From: Bugula neritina | Taxonomy: Eukaryota > Bryozoa > Gymnolaemata > Cheilostomatida > Bugulidae | Length of the DNA: 64,000 bases | NCBI GenBank assembly: GCA_964035545.1 | Contig: OZ037767.1 | Span: 25,405,628 to 25,469,627, forward strand | Reading direction: 5' to 3' | Part shown: positions 13,027 through 30,100 of the stretch, piece by piece | How the letters are laid out: each line of letters starts with the position of its first letter | How positions within the stretch are numbered: the stretch's first letter is position 1 | The notes under the pieces: generated by a model | The model's database searches: none | What the model was told of the DNA's origin: nothing | The model's input: the letters and a program-made list of their open reading frames with translations, nothing else | Made by a program: the position numbers and the translations under genes

Positions 13027-13967
13027 GTTAGAGAAATATGAAACCATTATAAATATGGCATAATTAATGTACCCCCCCCCCCCCCCCCCCCCCCCCAGTA
13101 TATGTAACCAAGTGTGGAATTATACATTTATTATATATTTTTTTGGTGCGTAGGCAATGAATAGGGATAGCCCATGTCACAGATATTTTTGACTTGAAAG
13201 GCTGTCACTTTGGTACGCTCAATAATATATTATTTAAGCAATATCGTGAAACAAATACAAAATTTCTGTTTATCTCAATTAAGAACAATAATAATGTAAC
13301 GGATTAACAACTTTATTGTGTATTCAGAAAAACATTATGTACACAATGAAGAGGGAATATTTTTACAGCACTAGAATAAAATGGCTATTGATAAATACAA
13401 CTTTACTGAAAATGAACAATTATCTGGTACTCAAGCAACGAATAAGCTTAATAAACATTGCAAATTGGTTTCTACCTGAAAAAATGTATTATAATATATT
13501 CCTTGTATTTGAGAGCAACTAACAATAAAGCTGCACTGCACCAAACTTTTCGAAAGTATTACTGGCTTTCTTTAAATTCTAATAAGATAGTAACATAATT
13601 GACTAATACCTAAATACATGTGAAAGATAAAAGATATCTCCACAACTAAAGAAAAAAATGAGTAGTATAATATTAGCAATTCGCAAGGTTTAGAAAACCA
13701 TGCAAATTGTTTTAATAATATATTATATCTCAGGAGATGGATAAATAGGGTTACACTAATATTATTTCATAGTAATTAATGAAATGAAATATGAAGAGCA
13801 AGTGTGTCGCAATGTGTCTTCAGTAACAAACAGGGAACTCCCCTGGTTATTGCAACATCGAAGGTATATGTATAGACTTGGTGGGAATAGCCAGGAATTT
13901 GATGGTAGGAGATAGAAACATTATCTGTCATTGGACAAAGCTATGTATTGATAGAGCTGTCTTTTCT
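13027..13967. other. Convergent intergenic region, 3' UTRs of the small gene and Akirin
   Basis: There is a run of 24-25 C bases at 13073-13096, a likely place for sequencing or assembly error. On the minus strand a poly(A) signal (AATAAA, seen as tttatt at 13309-13314) would give Akirin a ~650-nt 3' UTR. The 13316-13522 plus-strand reading frame has no family resemblance and I treat it as chance. Confidence 0.5.
13073..13096. repeat. Poly-C tract
   Basis: A run of 24-25 C bases, 47 bases after the stop codon of the small gene. Length is unreliable in most sequencing methods. Confidence 0.95.
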
Positions 13968-15818
13968 CTATGAAAGATCTACAAAAGAAAAAAGTGCCAG
14001 GTTTAAAGTCAATGGTAGACATGAATTACACAGATTCATAAATTCAGATGTGAGAAAGCATGACCGAAGGAAGCAACAAAAATTCGTTAAACTGTAACAC
14101 CTTTAACTGGCCATTATAAGATTCAACACTGAGGTTATTCTATTCAAGTTAGCGTTTAACATGTACATTATATATTATCACAACTCACAGCATAATTCCA
14201 AAACAGCATGTAAAGACAATTCTTTATACAGCCTACAGTGACTGAAAACTGAAACTTCAAGACCAAAACTTACAGGAGGCTTCACTACTGTTGGCAAAAT
14301 GTCGGTGTACTTGATCATGATTGAATTTGAGGAAAGCTTCATATTGTTCAGCAAGTTTTGAAGCTAGCACCTGATCATATTCTTCACACAACTGTTCAGT
14401 CCTTTCTTTCACCATCTTTTCACACAAGATCATCATCTGCCTACAACACCAAACATTGTATCACATGTACATCAAAGGGTATGATTTGGGATGTCTTTTT
14501 CATAGAATATTTTGTCACAACCAATATCAATGCTCATAATTATTAGCCTGTTTACGTACTGAAGGGAGAATTCATGGCGTGGTGGCTAGAACGCTGACCC
14601 AGTGTGCACTAGGTCAAGGGATCAAGTCTAGGCATTGGCATGTGAGAAAAAGCATTCAATTATAATTGCTCCTGTGCCACATCATACACAGTTTATGCTT
14701 GCTTATAAAACAACTTGGGTACTATGGGGCTCTCAGAGATCAATATCTTGAACGAATGTGAGTCTTATGAATGCTAATGAAAGTGGCTTAGGGTAATAAA
14801 TTGCTAGTTGTGAGTGATAAGATAACTTCCAATTTTATAACTCTGATAAACCTCCACCCAGCACAACTTTCTTGTAATCTTTATTTACTGGGGGATTTAC
14901 TAGTATCAAAATATCACCTTCCTCCTCGCCTTGAGCTACAGATTAGTGTTTAATATGGGTCTGGTTAAGCAATAATGACACTCAACACTTAAACACTTCA
15001 GGTGCTGTAAACAATACAGAATTTCAGGTCACATAAGTAAAAAGTACATCACTATATACTTGTATGTAAAGAGCGGGGTGTTGTCCTTTTTACTTGATGC
15101 TGTAGGATGGTTATATGATGAAGGAGATGCTGTGGCTGACAATATCTCAGAATCAGAGCTGTCTGAGTGTGAACTGGAAGCTTGGGCATTGACTAACTTT
15201 CTTCTATGTCTCAACCTCTTTATCTCTGATTTAATACTAGCAGCAAGTTGCTCTGGAATATCACAATATATTTACTGCGGCATTGCATAACATACTAAGT
15301 ACCAGAGCTTTTTAGTTTATATTTCTATCCAACCAAACTCATCATACTCATAGCACTTAAATAACATAAAAATGTTGAATATAAATTATCAAACCTAATA
15401 TGAATAGGGCATATCAAATATCATTGTTTTAAATGATTTAGTTATTCAATTTCAATATTTTAAATAAAAACAATATATTATTAAATATAAATTTCATTAT
15501 TAAGCGATTCAAAGATAACTTTAACTAAACGACAATGTGAAGCTATTGATATGTATATCATCATGAGAGTCTAAGCCTAAGGTAAAGTCAAAGTAAGATA
15601 AAACTGGTTAAAAACAAACCTCTATCCAGTGAAGATGTGACTTCTTTAAAAACTGATGGTGGTTTCAGAGGAGATGAAACTGCCATAGAGTTTGACTTAG
15701 AAGTATTGGCAGCTGTTAAAGGCATGGCCATGGGCATACATCTTCGCCTTTTTGGTCTCCTTGTTATAAGTGGATCAAAATCAAGACTCCGCTTTAAACT
15801 TAGAGTAGCACAAGCCAT
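13968..15818 (-). CDS. akirin: Akirin, nuclear cofactor
   Basis: Small nuclear adaptor that links transcription factors (NF-kB/Relish in flies and mammals) to chromatin remodelling; vertebrate AKIRIN2 also escorts proteasomes into the nucleus. Four exons: 15620-15818 (start MACATLSLKRSLDFDPL), 15060-15252, 14274-14440 and an 11-nt coding part of the last exon at 13968-13978; 189 aa. The N-terminal nuclear localisation signal RRPKRRR (residues 20-26) is intact. The middle (EQLAASIKSEIKRLRHRRKL) and C-terminal helix (ILCEKMVKERTEQLCEEYDQ, then KLAEQYEAFLKFNHDQ) match the family. If read through, exon 3 would end in CKFWS-stop, but it carries a consensus GTAAGT donor. Splicing to a strong acceptor at 13979 restores the expected end S-Y-L-S-stop, so I chose this model. 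Confidence 0.93.
14567..14800 (+). mobile_element. tRNA-derived SINE, degenerate copy 1
   Basis: The head ggcgtggtggctagaacgc resembles a tRNA A box. It is followed by the family's central segment ataattgctcctgtgccaca and a tail with ctctcagagatc...tgaacgaatgtgag. It shares these blocks, in order, with copies near 35.6, 42.1, 45.1 and 51.3 kb. It lies in the first part of Akirin intron 2 (between 14440 and 15060). Edges are approximate. Confidence 0.65.
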
Positions 15819-16249
15819 TGACTTTGAGATTGGTAACCAACTGAGGATGAATAATCAATAAATAATATCAATAGCATTTATGGCCAATGCCCAATGGACA
15901 ACCACAATTTGACAATTGGCATGACTGTGGTGAAACTGAAAGTGAATAGGCTTGGATATACTATAATTAAATTAAATTTAAGCGAATTCTAAAGTGAAAT
16001 CTATTGCGTGTTTTATTTTTAAAATTTTTCTTGGGCCTATTTTACTTTTACTAGTATAACAGACACACTTACACTATGAGTATGAGTATCCGTATGACTA
16101 TCAATATCAAGTATGGGTAGCCGCATGGGTCAGTGTGAGTGATTGAAAATATATTTAACTTTAGATTTCCCTTTAAATTTAATATGAATAATAATATAAA
16201 CTTATGTCTAAACTATCTTATTGATATTTTTTGAATATTAAATTTAATA

Positions 16250-16500
16250 ATAATACTAATAGTAATAGTGCAACTAACAGTAAAACTAAATAGAATACTA
16301 ATACTCGTAATACTATTTTAATTTATTAATACTTATACAGTATTACTAATATTTTACTAATACTAATACTAATAGTAATACTAATACACTTACAGTAATA
16401 ACTAATACTAATAGTAATACTAATACTCACTAATAGTAATAGTAAAACTTACACTAATACCAATAGTAATACAGTAATACTAATAGTAATACTAATTACT
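16250..16500. repeat. Low-complexity AATACTAATAGT-type repeat
   Basis: Irregular alternation of aatact, aatagt and aacagt words, without a single fixed period. Similar but shorter patches occur at 6950-7060, 57955-58110 and 58740-58820, each beside a head-to-head promoter. Confidence 0.85.
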
Positions 16501-17234
16501 AATTTAATTTTCTTGTCTTTGACTTTGAGTTCGACTGTTTCAATTTGAGGTTTGAACAATAACTGAATAATTTTAAATAATTTTCTACGGCTACCAGTAC
16601 CAGTACTATTATCTATAAGTTTAGTTTAACAAATACTATTGCTAAAGTATTACTGATTAGTATTACTTTATTATTATTAGTGAATTGCATTAACTGTTAA
16701 GTTCAACATTTACTTATTACTAGCACAGTACTCAGTAGCCGTAGGGTAGCAGCTTCACGCCATAACAGGTCAGTCTTAGTCTACCATTATGTAAAAGTTA
16801 ATTCTTCAAATAAGCTCAACTAGATGAGTCAATGACAGAGCCTTGCATGACTGCTAGTACTATTTATGGACAAAACCGATCGAAATCACGGGTGGGCTTC
16901 TAGAATTAGTGACTTTATCACTTACCTTTTGACTTCGAGTTTGTGTTACATTGGGGGCATTATCTTGACAAATAGCTCCTTAATTTTGATATAAAAGTAA
17001 GTGTAAAATTGACTACAAACTTGTTTTTATGAAAAGTAATCGTTTTATAAGATTTATGCCAACTAACAAATACGATGAAGATCGATTTAAATTATATTTT
17101 CAAAATTTTCAACGGCCATATAATTAACCATAGGATTAGTAGCAGGACGAATTATAACAAAGCCATAAAGTATTATTTGCGAAATCTCTTTTTGCATATC
17201 TTCGATAGAATAATTTAGTTGCAGCAGATATTAT

Positions 17235-17262
17235 AGAGACGTCATTGGAAATTGACGTCTCT
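17235..17262. promoter_or_regulatory. Perfect palindrome with two CRE-like half sites
   Basis: agagacgtca, 8-nt spacer, tgacgtctct: 10-bp arms with no mismatch. Each arm contains TGACGT/ACGTCA, the CREB/ATF core. It is 1.4 kb upstream of the Akirin start codon and 1.6 kb upstream of the RPB6 start codon. A regulatory role is inference. Confidence 0.45.
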
Positions 17263-18832
17263 TGTAAAAGTCATTGATTTGTCTATACCATAGAAAACTT
17301 TTTATTTATTTATCAAGGCTTAACCATGTTTTCATTTTGATAATCACACTGCGTTTAAGAGTGTGAGTTACTGTAAACTGTGTTAGAGCCAAATTCAACG
17401 TTTATTACAATATTAGTTCCAAAATGAAAATAGTTATAGGGGAACTAGTAATAGTGCTACTAGTACTACTAGGTGTATCAATTAAAATAATAACTTTAAT
17501 AATTAAATTTAATGGTACATAAAATTATTGTTTAATAATAATATGATTATGATTGTTATAAATTTAATATTACTTATGCCTATGGTTTATTGAATTAATT
17601 GTTATGAAATTTAAATATAAATGATTTATCGTGATATGCCATTCTTATAAAATTAGATGACCACAATAAGTATAACGAATAAAATTAAAATATAATCAAT
17701 AAAATTACATCCTATTCATGATCACTATCATAATTATAATCATAATGATTGTAATCACCGTGGGCTTTAATATAATTATAGTTGAAGTTTAAAATAGTTT
17801 TGCTATTAGTATTGGAAATTAATATAATCATTATGATTATGCACTATTATTATAAAGACTCGCGTGAGTATATAGTTGCGATTTCTGTGAGAATCCCAGT
17901 GAAAAAGGGTTTGAAGGATCTTTTTCTATTGTGGCAAAGGAGCAGTGATCACTAAATTATGCATTATGATTATGATTACTTTAATAATAATACTCGAACT
18001 GAGTGATTTGCTCTGATTGAACTGATATTGTGCTCTTGGTATTACTATGCCTATCACAATTAGTATTATTAACTAATAAGGATCTAAATGCTAATAGTAA
18101 TTAGTAATTTTATCATTTTAATAAGCATAATCATAAAAATAATTCGAATAGTAATAATCATGGTAGGTCAAGTACTTATTGAAGCTAGGTGTAGGTTGTT
18201 GAAAATTGATCAAAAGACAGCTGATATATCATTAATAACTATCTGACTTTTTTGTAATGTTTAATATCAATAGGCACACAATTTATATTAACAGCAACAA
18301 AGGGTTTGAATTTGATTCTTCTTCATGTTTTAATTGCAAAGCAAATAAATTTTTTAGAATAGTTAAAATAGTTATAGAGAAATTTGAGTTATTCTAGAGT
18401 AAATTTAGGTGCCTCATGACATGCAAAAAACAACTATCTGTGCTGAATTTCAGCATTGCTGCATTAGCAACGCTTGTTCTACTAATTAGAGTTATAGCTG
18501 AAATATATGATTATTAATTGTGATAATATAAATGCATTAGATATTTTTAAAATTCAGAAAGTTCAGTTATTGATATAATTGAAAAATGAACATTAATAGG
18601 TCTATTATTACTAAATTGTGTTACTATTAGTTTTATAAGTCAAAGAACCAGTTACTCTAATATCTCAAGAAATTGTGAATATAACTGTCTAATATTTTAC
18701 AGGATTAAGTGAGTGAGAATTGAAACAGAAGCACTGTACTGGGAGTGTGTTTGTCTAAAGTTGTACAGGAGTATCACCACCAACAGTGGTCTCAGCTCTT
18801 AAAGAGATTCCCATTATTCCTCCTCAATCAAC

Positions 18833-22204
<3,372 letters not shown>

Positions 22205-22215
<11 letters not shown>

Positions 22216-22546
22216 TGTGTCTACACATATGCCGGGATATCTCAGATACCTAGTGTGTCTACACATATGCCGGGATATCTCAGATACCTAGTGTGTCTAC
22301 ACATATGCCGGGATATAACAGATACCTAGTGTGTCTACACATATGCCGGGATATCTCAGATACCTAGTGTGTCTACACATATGCCGGGATATAACAGATA
22401 CCTAGTGTGTCTACACATATGCCGGGGATATAAGAGATACCTAGTGTGTCTACACATATGCCGGGATATCTCAGATACCTAGTGTGTCTACACATATGCC
22501 GGGATATCTCAGATACCTAGTGTGTCTACACATATGCCGGGATATG
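22205..22546. repeat. 38-bp tandem array starting in the RPB6 stop-codon region, 9 copies
   Basis: Nine copies of a 38-bp unit that begins cagatacctagtgtgtctac and ends with atgccgggatatct. The first unit contains the last RPB6 codons (GAT ACC TAG); the others repeat these 11 bases in the 3' UTR. Internal variants are few (atatctc / atataac / one inserted g), so the amplification looks recent. Confidence 0.97.
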
Positions 22547-24175
22547 TAAAACAATCCATTTTTTGTATTTTATCACCACCTGGAAAAAAAGAAAAATATG
22601 TTTACATTATTTTTAACTGTACATAAATAGTAGCAAGCTTTGTAAATATCCATCTTTTTGTTAATAAATAATGCAATAGACAGTTGAAATTTCGACTCAT
22701 GATTCATAGCTGAAATAATATACTTTGACTAGGTTTTAGGTTTTGTTAGCAGGGCTTTTTCAATGAGGGGATTAAAGAATTCCCCCTGGCAACTGTCCAA
22801 TTAACTGCATTCCTATCTGTTGAAGAGTCACTTTTCATTGATAATTTCCCAAATAGTTATAACGTGAATTATTGACTAGTACCGGCTTGGTTAAGGCAAG
22901 TAAAAGCTTCCACTGTTCAAAGTTTACTGATATTGCTAAATTCGCTTGTTATGCCATTACTAAGTGCTTCCGCACCTAGTATGTTTTTCTATAACTACAA
23001 AGCTATTTATTTGCTAATTGCACTTTGTGTAATGGTATATTATTCTTTAAAAATCAACAATCTTGTTATTGAAAACATAGTTTTGGGTCAAGTGATTCTG
23101 TGATGATACTTTTTTTCTAATTTTTCTTCCTAAAAATTGTAGGATAGACCAATCTTTACAGAGGGTATAACATTGCTTTAGTTAGAATCTTTAAGTCTCA
23201 AAAGTCTCAAATTCTTCAATGAGATAATAAGTGTAGTGGGCTTGGGTAATGTTTTAGTAAAGATTTTGTGTGGTTACAACCAGTTACTTGTAAGCCTAAT
23301 CATCACATCAGTTTAACTCAATGGTTGATGTACAGACCACCAATTAAGTCTGTCCTAAAATTTGTAGCATTTGATAAGTGCAAAGGTACCAAACAGTGCT
23401 TTAGGTTGGGAAGATATTATATTTGAGAAAATGAGATCATTGTGTCTACTACTTGGTTCGTGTAATAACACAGCCTCTCTATTCTCCAATACTATTGGTA
23501 GGCAAGGTTTACCTATTATAGCACAGTCAGTTGGTACAGCCACTATAAGTTACAGGTTTTATTGAACTGGTTTTGTAGATCAGTAAATAAGTATGGGTTT
23601 CTTTAACAATGATATTTTCTAACTTTATTAATATTTTTTGAATTTTAATTGTGTTGTTGCCAAGAATAGTTGCTTTAAGATCTTACTTGATTTTTCATGT
23701 AACATTAGCTTGAGTGTTATATATAATATTACCATATTTGTTTACATTTAATTGGTTTGTTAACTGTTTAGTCTTGAAGGTGAGATTCAAAGCATTTGTA
23801 ACAGTCAAGGTCAAATGCCCTGAAAACAATGAGCAGAAAGATCATGATATATCAGTTTGGTATAACTAATTTATTATAATGTCATGCATAGAAAAATATT
23901 ATGTTGCCAAAAAGCTTGTTTCCCCCCTAAAAGTAAGAAAGTAACATAAAATTCAAACAAAAAAGCAATAATTGAAAATAGTTTTTAATTTAACAACTGC
24001 TCGCAAAAGCTTGACAAAGTGACATGAAGCTTTATATATTGTCTAATACCATAAATATATTATGATATAAAAATGTATACAATGATAATTATAATTATAT
24101 AGCTATCATTAAAGCACACTGTCAATATTTTTTTTCAAGTTTGGAATGTGAACAATGTTTGAAGCTAACTTTTTG
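22547..24175. other. Convergent intergenic region between RPB6 and the sulfotransferase
   Basis: RPB6 3' UTR with AATAAA at 22663-22668, then AT-rich spacer. Overlapping reading frames of 62-64 codons at 23355-23565 on both strands resemble no family I know and have no splice context. Confidence 0.5.
22663..22668 (+). promoter_or_regulatory. Poly(A) signal of RPB6
   Basis: AATAAA about 450 bases after the stop codon and 117 bases after the 38-bp array. It is the first canonical signal on the plus strand here. Confidence 0.6.
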
Positions 24176-27100
24176 TTATAGTTGATATTTGAATGGTATG
24201 TCTTTGTAGACAGGCCATTTCTCCAGAACTGACTCAAAGAACTCGTTGTCGGCCACACTGAAGCAATTCTTCCAGTCGCCAACCTTGCCTGAAGGCAACA
24301 CAACACGCATAAATTACAGACAAGTTGCATGCAAACAAAATATGATTGTGCGTGCTTTGAAATAAATTAATTCATTACTTTATTATAGGTAGGTCTAATT
24401 TGTTGTTGACATGTTTTCCATTGCTTCTATCAAGACAATTGATTTTATCAACATTCAAGCTCAAAATATTGCTTTCTGCTATTACTTTATTTATTATTTC
24501 TATTTATTTTTTATTGACACTTTTTTCATCATTTTCATCAAGTCAATTGATTTTACCAACATTTAAGCTCAAACTATTGCTTTCGACTATATATAAACAT
24601 TTACCAATGTGAATTGTAATTGTCTTACCTTTCCTGTACACATCTGCAGCAGCACCTTTCTTTGCATTTTGAAACTAAATAAATTCAAAAATGCATTTAA
24701 ATTTGAGAGAATAATAGGCTTGATAACAAATGAACACACTATTTGGGTCTATAAATTCAAGTTTGAATTCACTTACATGAAGTCGATAACTATTCATATA
24801 TAAATTCAGCCTAAAGACAGTAGCAAAAAAAAAACTCATCACTTACTATGCCAATTTTCTGCCCGATTTCATCCATGCTTCCACTTTTGGCATCTTTCAT
24901 CCTTTCAAAGCTTGTTGCCTCAGCTATTTGACGAATGAGCTCACGGCTTCTGTTGGTGCCCATAAATGCATCTATTTTTTCTACAGTTTTAACCGTCTCC
25001 TTTAATAAAAGCAGCATCTATGTAATATTAAACTACAATTCTATAGCATTATATAAAACATTCCCTCTAAAAGCATATCTGCACTTTGATTTTAATGAAT
25101 AGAACATATTTATTAATTTAATAATAATTTTAATCTTTAATAAAATTACGGTGCACAAAATTAAACTTAAAAAATGTGGGAAAAGATGGCCATTGATTGT
25201 GCTGTTAACATGTCTGTTAGGAAGCCACCATGCTGCCTTGTATAATGTTTGATCGCTCTAGCTTGAATTGACTCGCTTTGTGAAAACAGCTTACCAAAAC
25301 TAGGTCTTCATAGAATATAATGAGGAGATTTGGGTCATCTCTTAGAGACCACATGTATTCTACGTAATCAAAATAGTTTCCTAGAGCCTGATCTTTAGTT
25401 AGAAAAGAATGTCTGATATATTCGCTAAGAGACATTTTCACCATGTCATCCACATATTCCGTCCCATCAGTAAACAATCTTGTCATCTATAATATTGATA
25501 AAAATGATGATAATAATATATTGATAGCTGATGACCGATTTTTAGACATAATATTCACACAGCATGCTTTTTTGTTATTTTCAAGTTGTTTTTTATAAAC
25601 TGAATGCATCTTCTACATGCTAACAATATTCAACAGCCTGTAGTTATTGGGTTTCGAAACTATGCCATTCCACTCTAGCAAAATAGCTCAACAACCAATT
25701 TTGAATGAATACTACCTTTTAAGTGCAAAACTGTTGAGTATTAAAGGTTTTACTGCAACATTACACTTCATACTGCGATTGTTTGAAAAGGTGGCTGAAT
25801 ACTAATGTTGAATAAGTAATATACGTATAATCTTTGGTGAACACGCAATCATCAGCTTCCAGGATTCATAGGGTGACTGCAGTTCGAAAGTTGAATTATA
25901 CTAAAGGAAATAGCTAGTACTTTTTTAATACATTGTGACGATATAATAATATAAACTCAGAAAGCTTTAATAACTCATCTCTGTGCTTAAATAAATTAAT
26001 TTGTTCATATAGTCAGCATTTGCTTGTAAATCCTTGAAAGAAAAAATTTTTTTACCTTTCTATGTGCATGTTAGTGAGCTTCAACTGTATAACTTCAACT
26101 GTATGAATTTCCTTATCAATTTGAAACTGTAATGCGCAACATTGTTCCACAACAACTATTATCTTATCAGAATGTACCAACATGTTTTAGTTGTACCCAA
26201 ATCTATTTTTAGCCGGCTTTCCTTGTACGTCTGCTGGATGTTAGACCTCAGCTACAAATTTGTCCCCCACTTCCCTGTTGTGCTAACAACACTTTCTAGC
26301 TTTTGAAACATGCTGAATCATAAAGTTATATAAGTATTTTAAATGAAATATTGCAAAAGTGATTTAGATTGCATAGATTTCCAGTTAAATATTTACTATA
26401 AACTGTGACTATGATTTATATAAATTTAGAAGCTAATTTATAAGTTAGTAGAACTGCTCCTGTGTTACAACTCATTAAATAACTCAGCATCAATTGTGTA
26501 TATACTTATACCAACAGCATGAATCAACCTAACATACTTAATGAAATTATAACAGTTTTTTTATGCTTATCAGAAAAATGAAAAATAGGAAATTGTAAAA
26601 TTCCTGCTTAAAATGTGTTTTGCAAGAGAATTTTTGAGAGCACAAGGTCAGTAGCTTGAATCCACTAATAATTGTTTCTTTGCCGCAATAGTAAACACTA
26701 GAATTAAAAATTTTTTCCATAAAGGATTAGTATGGAGTTAGCTGCCATAAACTTGCGTGAGTGTTAATTACTTTAATCGTTGACAAACAAAAACCAAGAA
26801 GTTCAATATTCAAATAATAATCAAGATTGTTTGTAAACATTCGGTAGTGATCTTTCAACTTATTTTGGATGCCATATTTGATTGCATAAATTGCATCGTA
26901 GTAAATCATTGAATAAATATTTGGTAGTTTGTTGTCAGTGGTCCAAAAGTCACAGTGTTTATCGGGTAACGGTATCAGGTAACGATTCAGGTGACCTTGG
27001 TCAACTAACCGCATTTTATAATTTCTTTGAAAGATTGTATGAATAGACCATAACGTTAATAGTTGAAAATATTTTCTCACTTAGCTATGGTTTTGGGCCT

Positions 27101-30100
27101 AACTTTTTCTATAGAATGAAAAAGCATTATTTAAATATTATTATTATCAAATTTGCAAGCACACACGCACACACGCACGCACGCACATTGTATTTTTATA
27201 TATTTATGTAAATACTATACTTTTTAGCAGCAAATACATGTGATCATAACATAGCTTCATATTAACAGGTTTTATTACCTATGATTCATACAATAAAAAT
27301 AGGCACAGATCCTTCTTATTTCCTCAATGCTTATGATATCACAATTTTATTAGCATAAATAACCAACCATTTATTCAAATATAATTATGTATACAAGCAA
27401 ATTGTTAGAATTGTTGCTTATCTCTACAGGATATATAGATAATTAATTTTTTTGTACTAAACTGCTGATTGGGTAACTTTTCAGCTTTATAATTATAGTT
27501 ACGCCATAACTAGAATTATATATCCGCTCTCCAAAGTGTGCAATAAATAGTTCCTATATATCCGCATTCTCACTGTTCTTGCAACATTATATCAGTATAT
27601 AATGTCAAGGGTAGTCCTTTAAATAGTTGTAACATGTACTTTCTTCTAATTGCTTGAGTTTACTGCATGTTTTATATATATCACCATACCTAACAGTGTT
27701 TAAGGTCATCAAAATGTAAGCTAATTAGATTAAACATAAGTAATTTAGTAGTGTGTCTAAACTTGCCTTGGTTGTGTGGTGCTTATACATACACAGGGTA
27801 TAAAATAGCAGAAGACAATGACCTGTAATTTGTATAGTAATATACTTCAAGAATAATATTTTATCTACACAAGTCAATACTTTGTATTCATGCTTATCAG
27901 CCATAGCAGTATCTTCTCATATAGCCATTCCTTAACCACTACTCAATCTTTTAGAAAATAACTATTACTACTTTATATAAATTTATCTTGTAAATGGTTC
28001 ATTTAACTCGTGCATTTTTTATATTTCTATAAATTTTATTTTGTGTTTTTATCTATAAATTCTATTTCAGACATCTATACACTTACTTGTAATAAATCAT
28101 AGTGCTTAGCTTTTCCCTAACTAAACATAGTCATCAACTATGGGCTAGGTTTTTTTTACAAAAAAAGTAAAAAATTAGGAAATATTTATACTAATTTACA
28201 TAAGCTTTACTTGTAGCTGCTTAAAAATTAGTAAAAAGTTTTTAAGTAGTAAATTAGAACTAAGAGAAAAATTCTAATAATGACATCAATTTTGTTCATT
28301 ACAGTTTCTAGAAGTAAGAAATTCATAATTTATACTCTTCCTAGAAATTTCAGCATCTCATTTGCAATATGAATTTAAACTTTCTTTTTAATAAATGAGC
28401 AGTTTGACAGTATGAATTCATGCACCACGAGTTACATTGCAGTTATAGGCATTGGTTTGACATTAGCTATAGACATGTTCTATAACTAAGGAAGCAGTGT
28501 CGATGTTGGACATTCTCTAAGGCTGCCAGTATCAGTAAATGTGGATAAATGGAAACATGGCTATACTTACATTCAGCATGTAGTTGTAATAGGATACTGC
28601 AACATCCTTCGGATTCCTCAGTACTAAACAATATAAAGAGCACAATGCAGAGTATATTATGTTACATGTTATTGGCAATTAGTTATACATGTACATTTAC
28701 AGCACGGCAAAATATATGTATCCCCCAATGCGTATTGTGATAGTAAATCGGAGTTTTAAATTCTTTTAGCATTGATTGAAAAATATGTAGCTTGAAATTT
28801 TGTTCATGACTCAAAACAGCAAAATTTTCTACTTAAGCTGACTTTAATATGTACCATATATATAACTCTACAACTGCACTTGCTAAGTTATGTACTTTTC
28901 AACAGATTTTTCAAATACTATTATCAATATTTTATCTTAGCTGGTTTTAATATAGAATAATTTACGATGTACTAATAACAATAGCCTGAGCAGCTGAACA
29001 ATCCTGTCTTACAATACTGTATCATTACATGAATTGAAATAATTAAGTTTTATACAAATCTATCTTATTAATCATATAGATTATAGTGATCATGTATGTA
29101 AAATATGTTATATTAACACTGGTAACAAATTATAGAAAAAGTAAAATATATCAATGCCTTGAAGCCTGTTGAAATAAACTAAAGATTGAAGATGCATCAC
29201 TTAGCAATACATTGTAGTATATGACCTTCATGATATACCAAATACCTATAATTAATTTACAAGAAGTTTTTGCCCATTTGCATATAATTTATATTAAAAT
29301 CAGTAAACCCCCTAACTGCACCCACTACCTACATTTACCCTCTCCACCCACGCAATGCTGTAGAATGCAAAGCTTCCTACAATGAAGTTTCCATATTCAT
29401 TTCTATTAAAATTGCTGCCATGTTTTGCTTTAGAAAATAATGCATTGTCATCAGTAACAACACTGCCTATGAGACACTTCAGCAATAATGTAGGTGTATA
29501 ACTTTTAGACCAGGGAAAATATTCCAATAACTATGGTGGATATTTGACAGCTGCAAAAAATGGCACTTAGCCTTTTTCAAGGTTGGCTATAAAACCGTGC
29601 AGTGTAGGTTGAAATTAGGTGCCCAAATCTCATTGCTATTTGGCACTAAAATATACAAATTAAGAGGCTTCTATGTCATAATAAAATAGTTTTTTGTGTT
29701 CATGATGTGATGAATATTTTAGAACAATTGAATCATTTGAGTTACCTAGGACAGTTTTCCTGCCGTGGAATTCTTTGGGCAGTACGTCAAGCCTGTAGTG
29801 AGTGTTGAGCACCCTCGGAGATGGAAACCATTCGTCACACTTTGATAGTGGGCAGAATTCAATGTTACAATACAGCTTTGACTTCTTTATGTGTTCTGCG
29901 GATCCATTAAGGAGCATGTTCATCACCTCCCAGGTTACGTGAGTGCCTGCAGCAATATCACATAGCAAACAATGAAAAGCTACGTCTTAAGGATTTCTAG
30001 GAAATGATCTGGATGTTATTTAATAATTATTGCCCAATAAAACAAAATGGCTTCTCTAACTTCCTTAAGTTTCACAATCATTAACTTTTCCACTTGATTC

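Larger units (their letters stand above)
15819..18832. promoter_or_regulatory. Divergent intergenic region between Akirin and RPB6
   Basis: Three kilobases without coding potential between the two start codons. 16250-16500 is packed with AATACT/AATAGT-type repeats in several phases. 16050-16130 and 17720-18130 hold looser versions (atactaatag, cataatcataatgatt). A perfect CRE-like palindrome lies at 17235-17262. The core promoters presumably lie near each end. Confidence 0.55.

Noticed and set aside
23355-23565. Overlapping 62-64 codon frames on both strands
   Set aside because: No homology that I can recall, no splice signals in the right places, and lengths expected by chance.
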